From Planctomycetota bacterium (GTDB lineage: Bacteria; Planctomycetota; UBA8108; JACQVS01), in the NCBI GenBank assembly GCA_028280485.1, contig JANQLS010000159.1, positions 1 through 61,984 of the forward strand: a stretch of DNA of 61,984 bases, given 5' to 3'. How positions within the stretch are numbered: the first letter of the stretch is position 1; each line of letters starts with the position of its first letter. The position numbers were made by a program, and so were the translations under genes. Below are positions 61,981 to 61,984 of this stretch, one piece after another. The notes under the pieces were generated by a model. It did not search any database, was not told where the DNA came from, and saw only the letters and a list, made by a program, of their open reading frames with translations.

Positions 61981-61984
61981 GAAC

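Overview
The window looks like chromosomal DNA of a marine Planctomycetota bacterium or a close PVC relative. This is inferred from gene content, because no rRNA or other phylogenetic marker is present. The supporting signs are four type I sulfatases, three ThuA-domain proteins, a Gfo/Idh/MocA oxidoreductase with a Tat signal, a G8-domain protein, Ser/Thr-kinase signalling, a giant LTD-CotH protein, and the C-terminal dockerin-like 'GDxNxDGxxxLGDP' modules common in planctomycete exported proteins. Gene density is moderate, operons are short, and no phage, plasmid, CRISPR, tRNA or rRNA was found.

Layout. 1-1050: palindromes and a methyltransferase-like gene. 1457-2668: a lipoprotein. 2999-8681: a kinase/ABC-transporter operon (kinase, ATPase, permease, ATPase, permease). 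8688-10058: a REP-associated tyrosine transposase (RAYT) embedded in composite palindromic repeats. 10054-13404: a divergent pair of envelope proteins, one of them a HEAT/von Willebrand A protein. 13401-14377: more repeats. 14417-24180: SRPBCC lipoprotein, amidase, sulfatase plus ThuA, Rrf2 regulator facing a thioredoxin-like lipoprotein, a glycoamylase-like enzyme and a second ThuA lipoprotein. 24541-32917: esterase, sulfatase, a nitrilase broken by one stop codon, small lipoproteins, a DUF1963-like and a SUKH-like protein. 32975-46870: sialidase, two formylglycine-enzyme-like proteins that lack catalytic cysteines, oxidoreductase, sulfatase, the 1195-residue LTD-CotH protein and a ThuA-dockerin-like protein. 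46960-55454: SUKH-like protein, G8 protein, quinone oxidoreductase, a CxxCH/terpenoid-cyclase-fold protein and a GH117 enzyme. 55585-58077: small immunity-like genes with an ATP-grasp gene remnant. 58273-61854: sulfatase, serine hydrolase, VOC protein and a small membrane protein.

Metabolism. GH117 (3,6-anhydro-L-galactosidase type), the sulfatases, the sialidase-fold protein, the glycoamylase-like enzyme and the oxidoreductase suggest growth on sulfated algal polysaccharides. The genes are scattered rather than arranged as one locus.

The most unusual signal is the palindromic repeat system. At least six hairpin families occur, most starting with a 5' GTAG foot (the hallmark of REP sequences). 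Stems of the main family show compensatory base changes, and inverted pairs form composite elements of about 155 and 260 bp. The RAYT gene is flanked by two related copies. In twelve genes the stop codon lies inside a GTAG-type foot of a repeat pointing in the same direction as the gene, usually followed 9-18 nt later by the complete hairpin. One gene (the G8 protein) instead reads through a repeat, and one repeat abuts a start codon. This suggests that the repeats insert at, or replace, the ends of genes and supply their stop codons.
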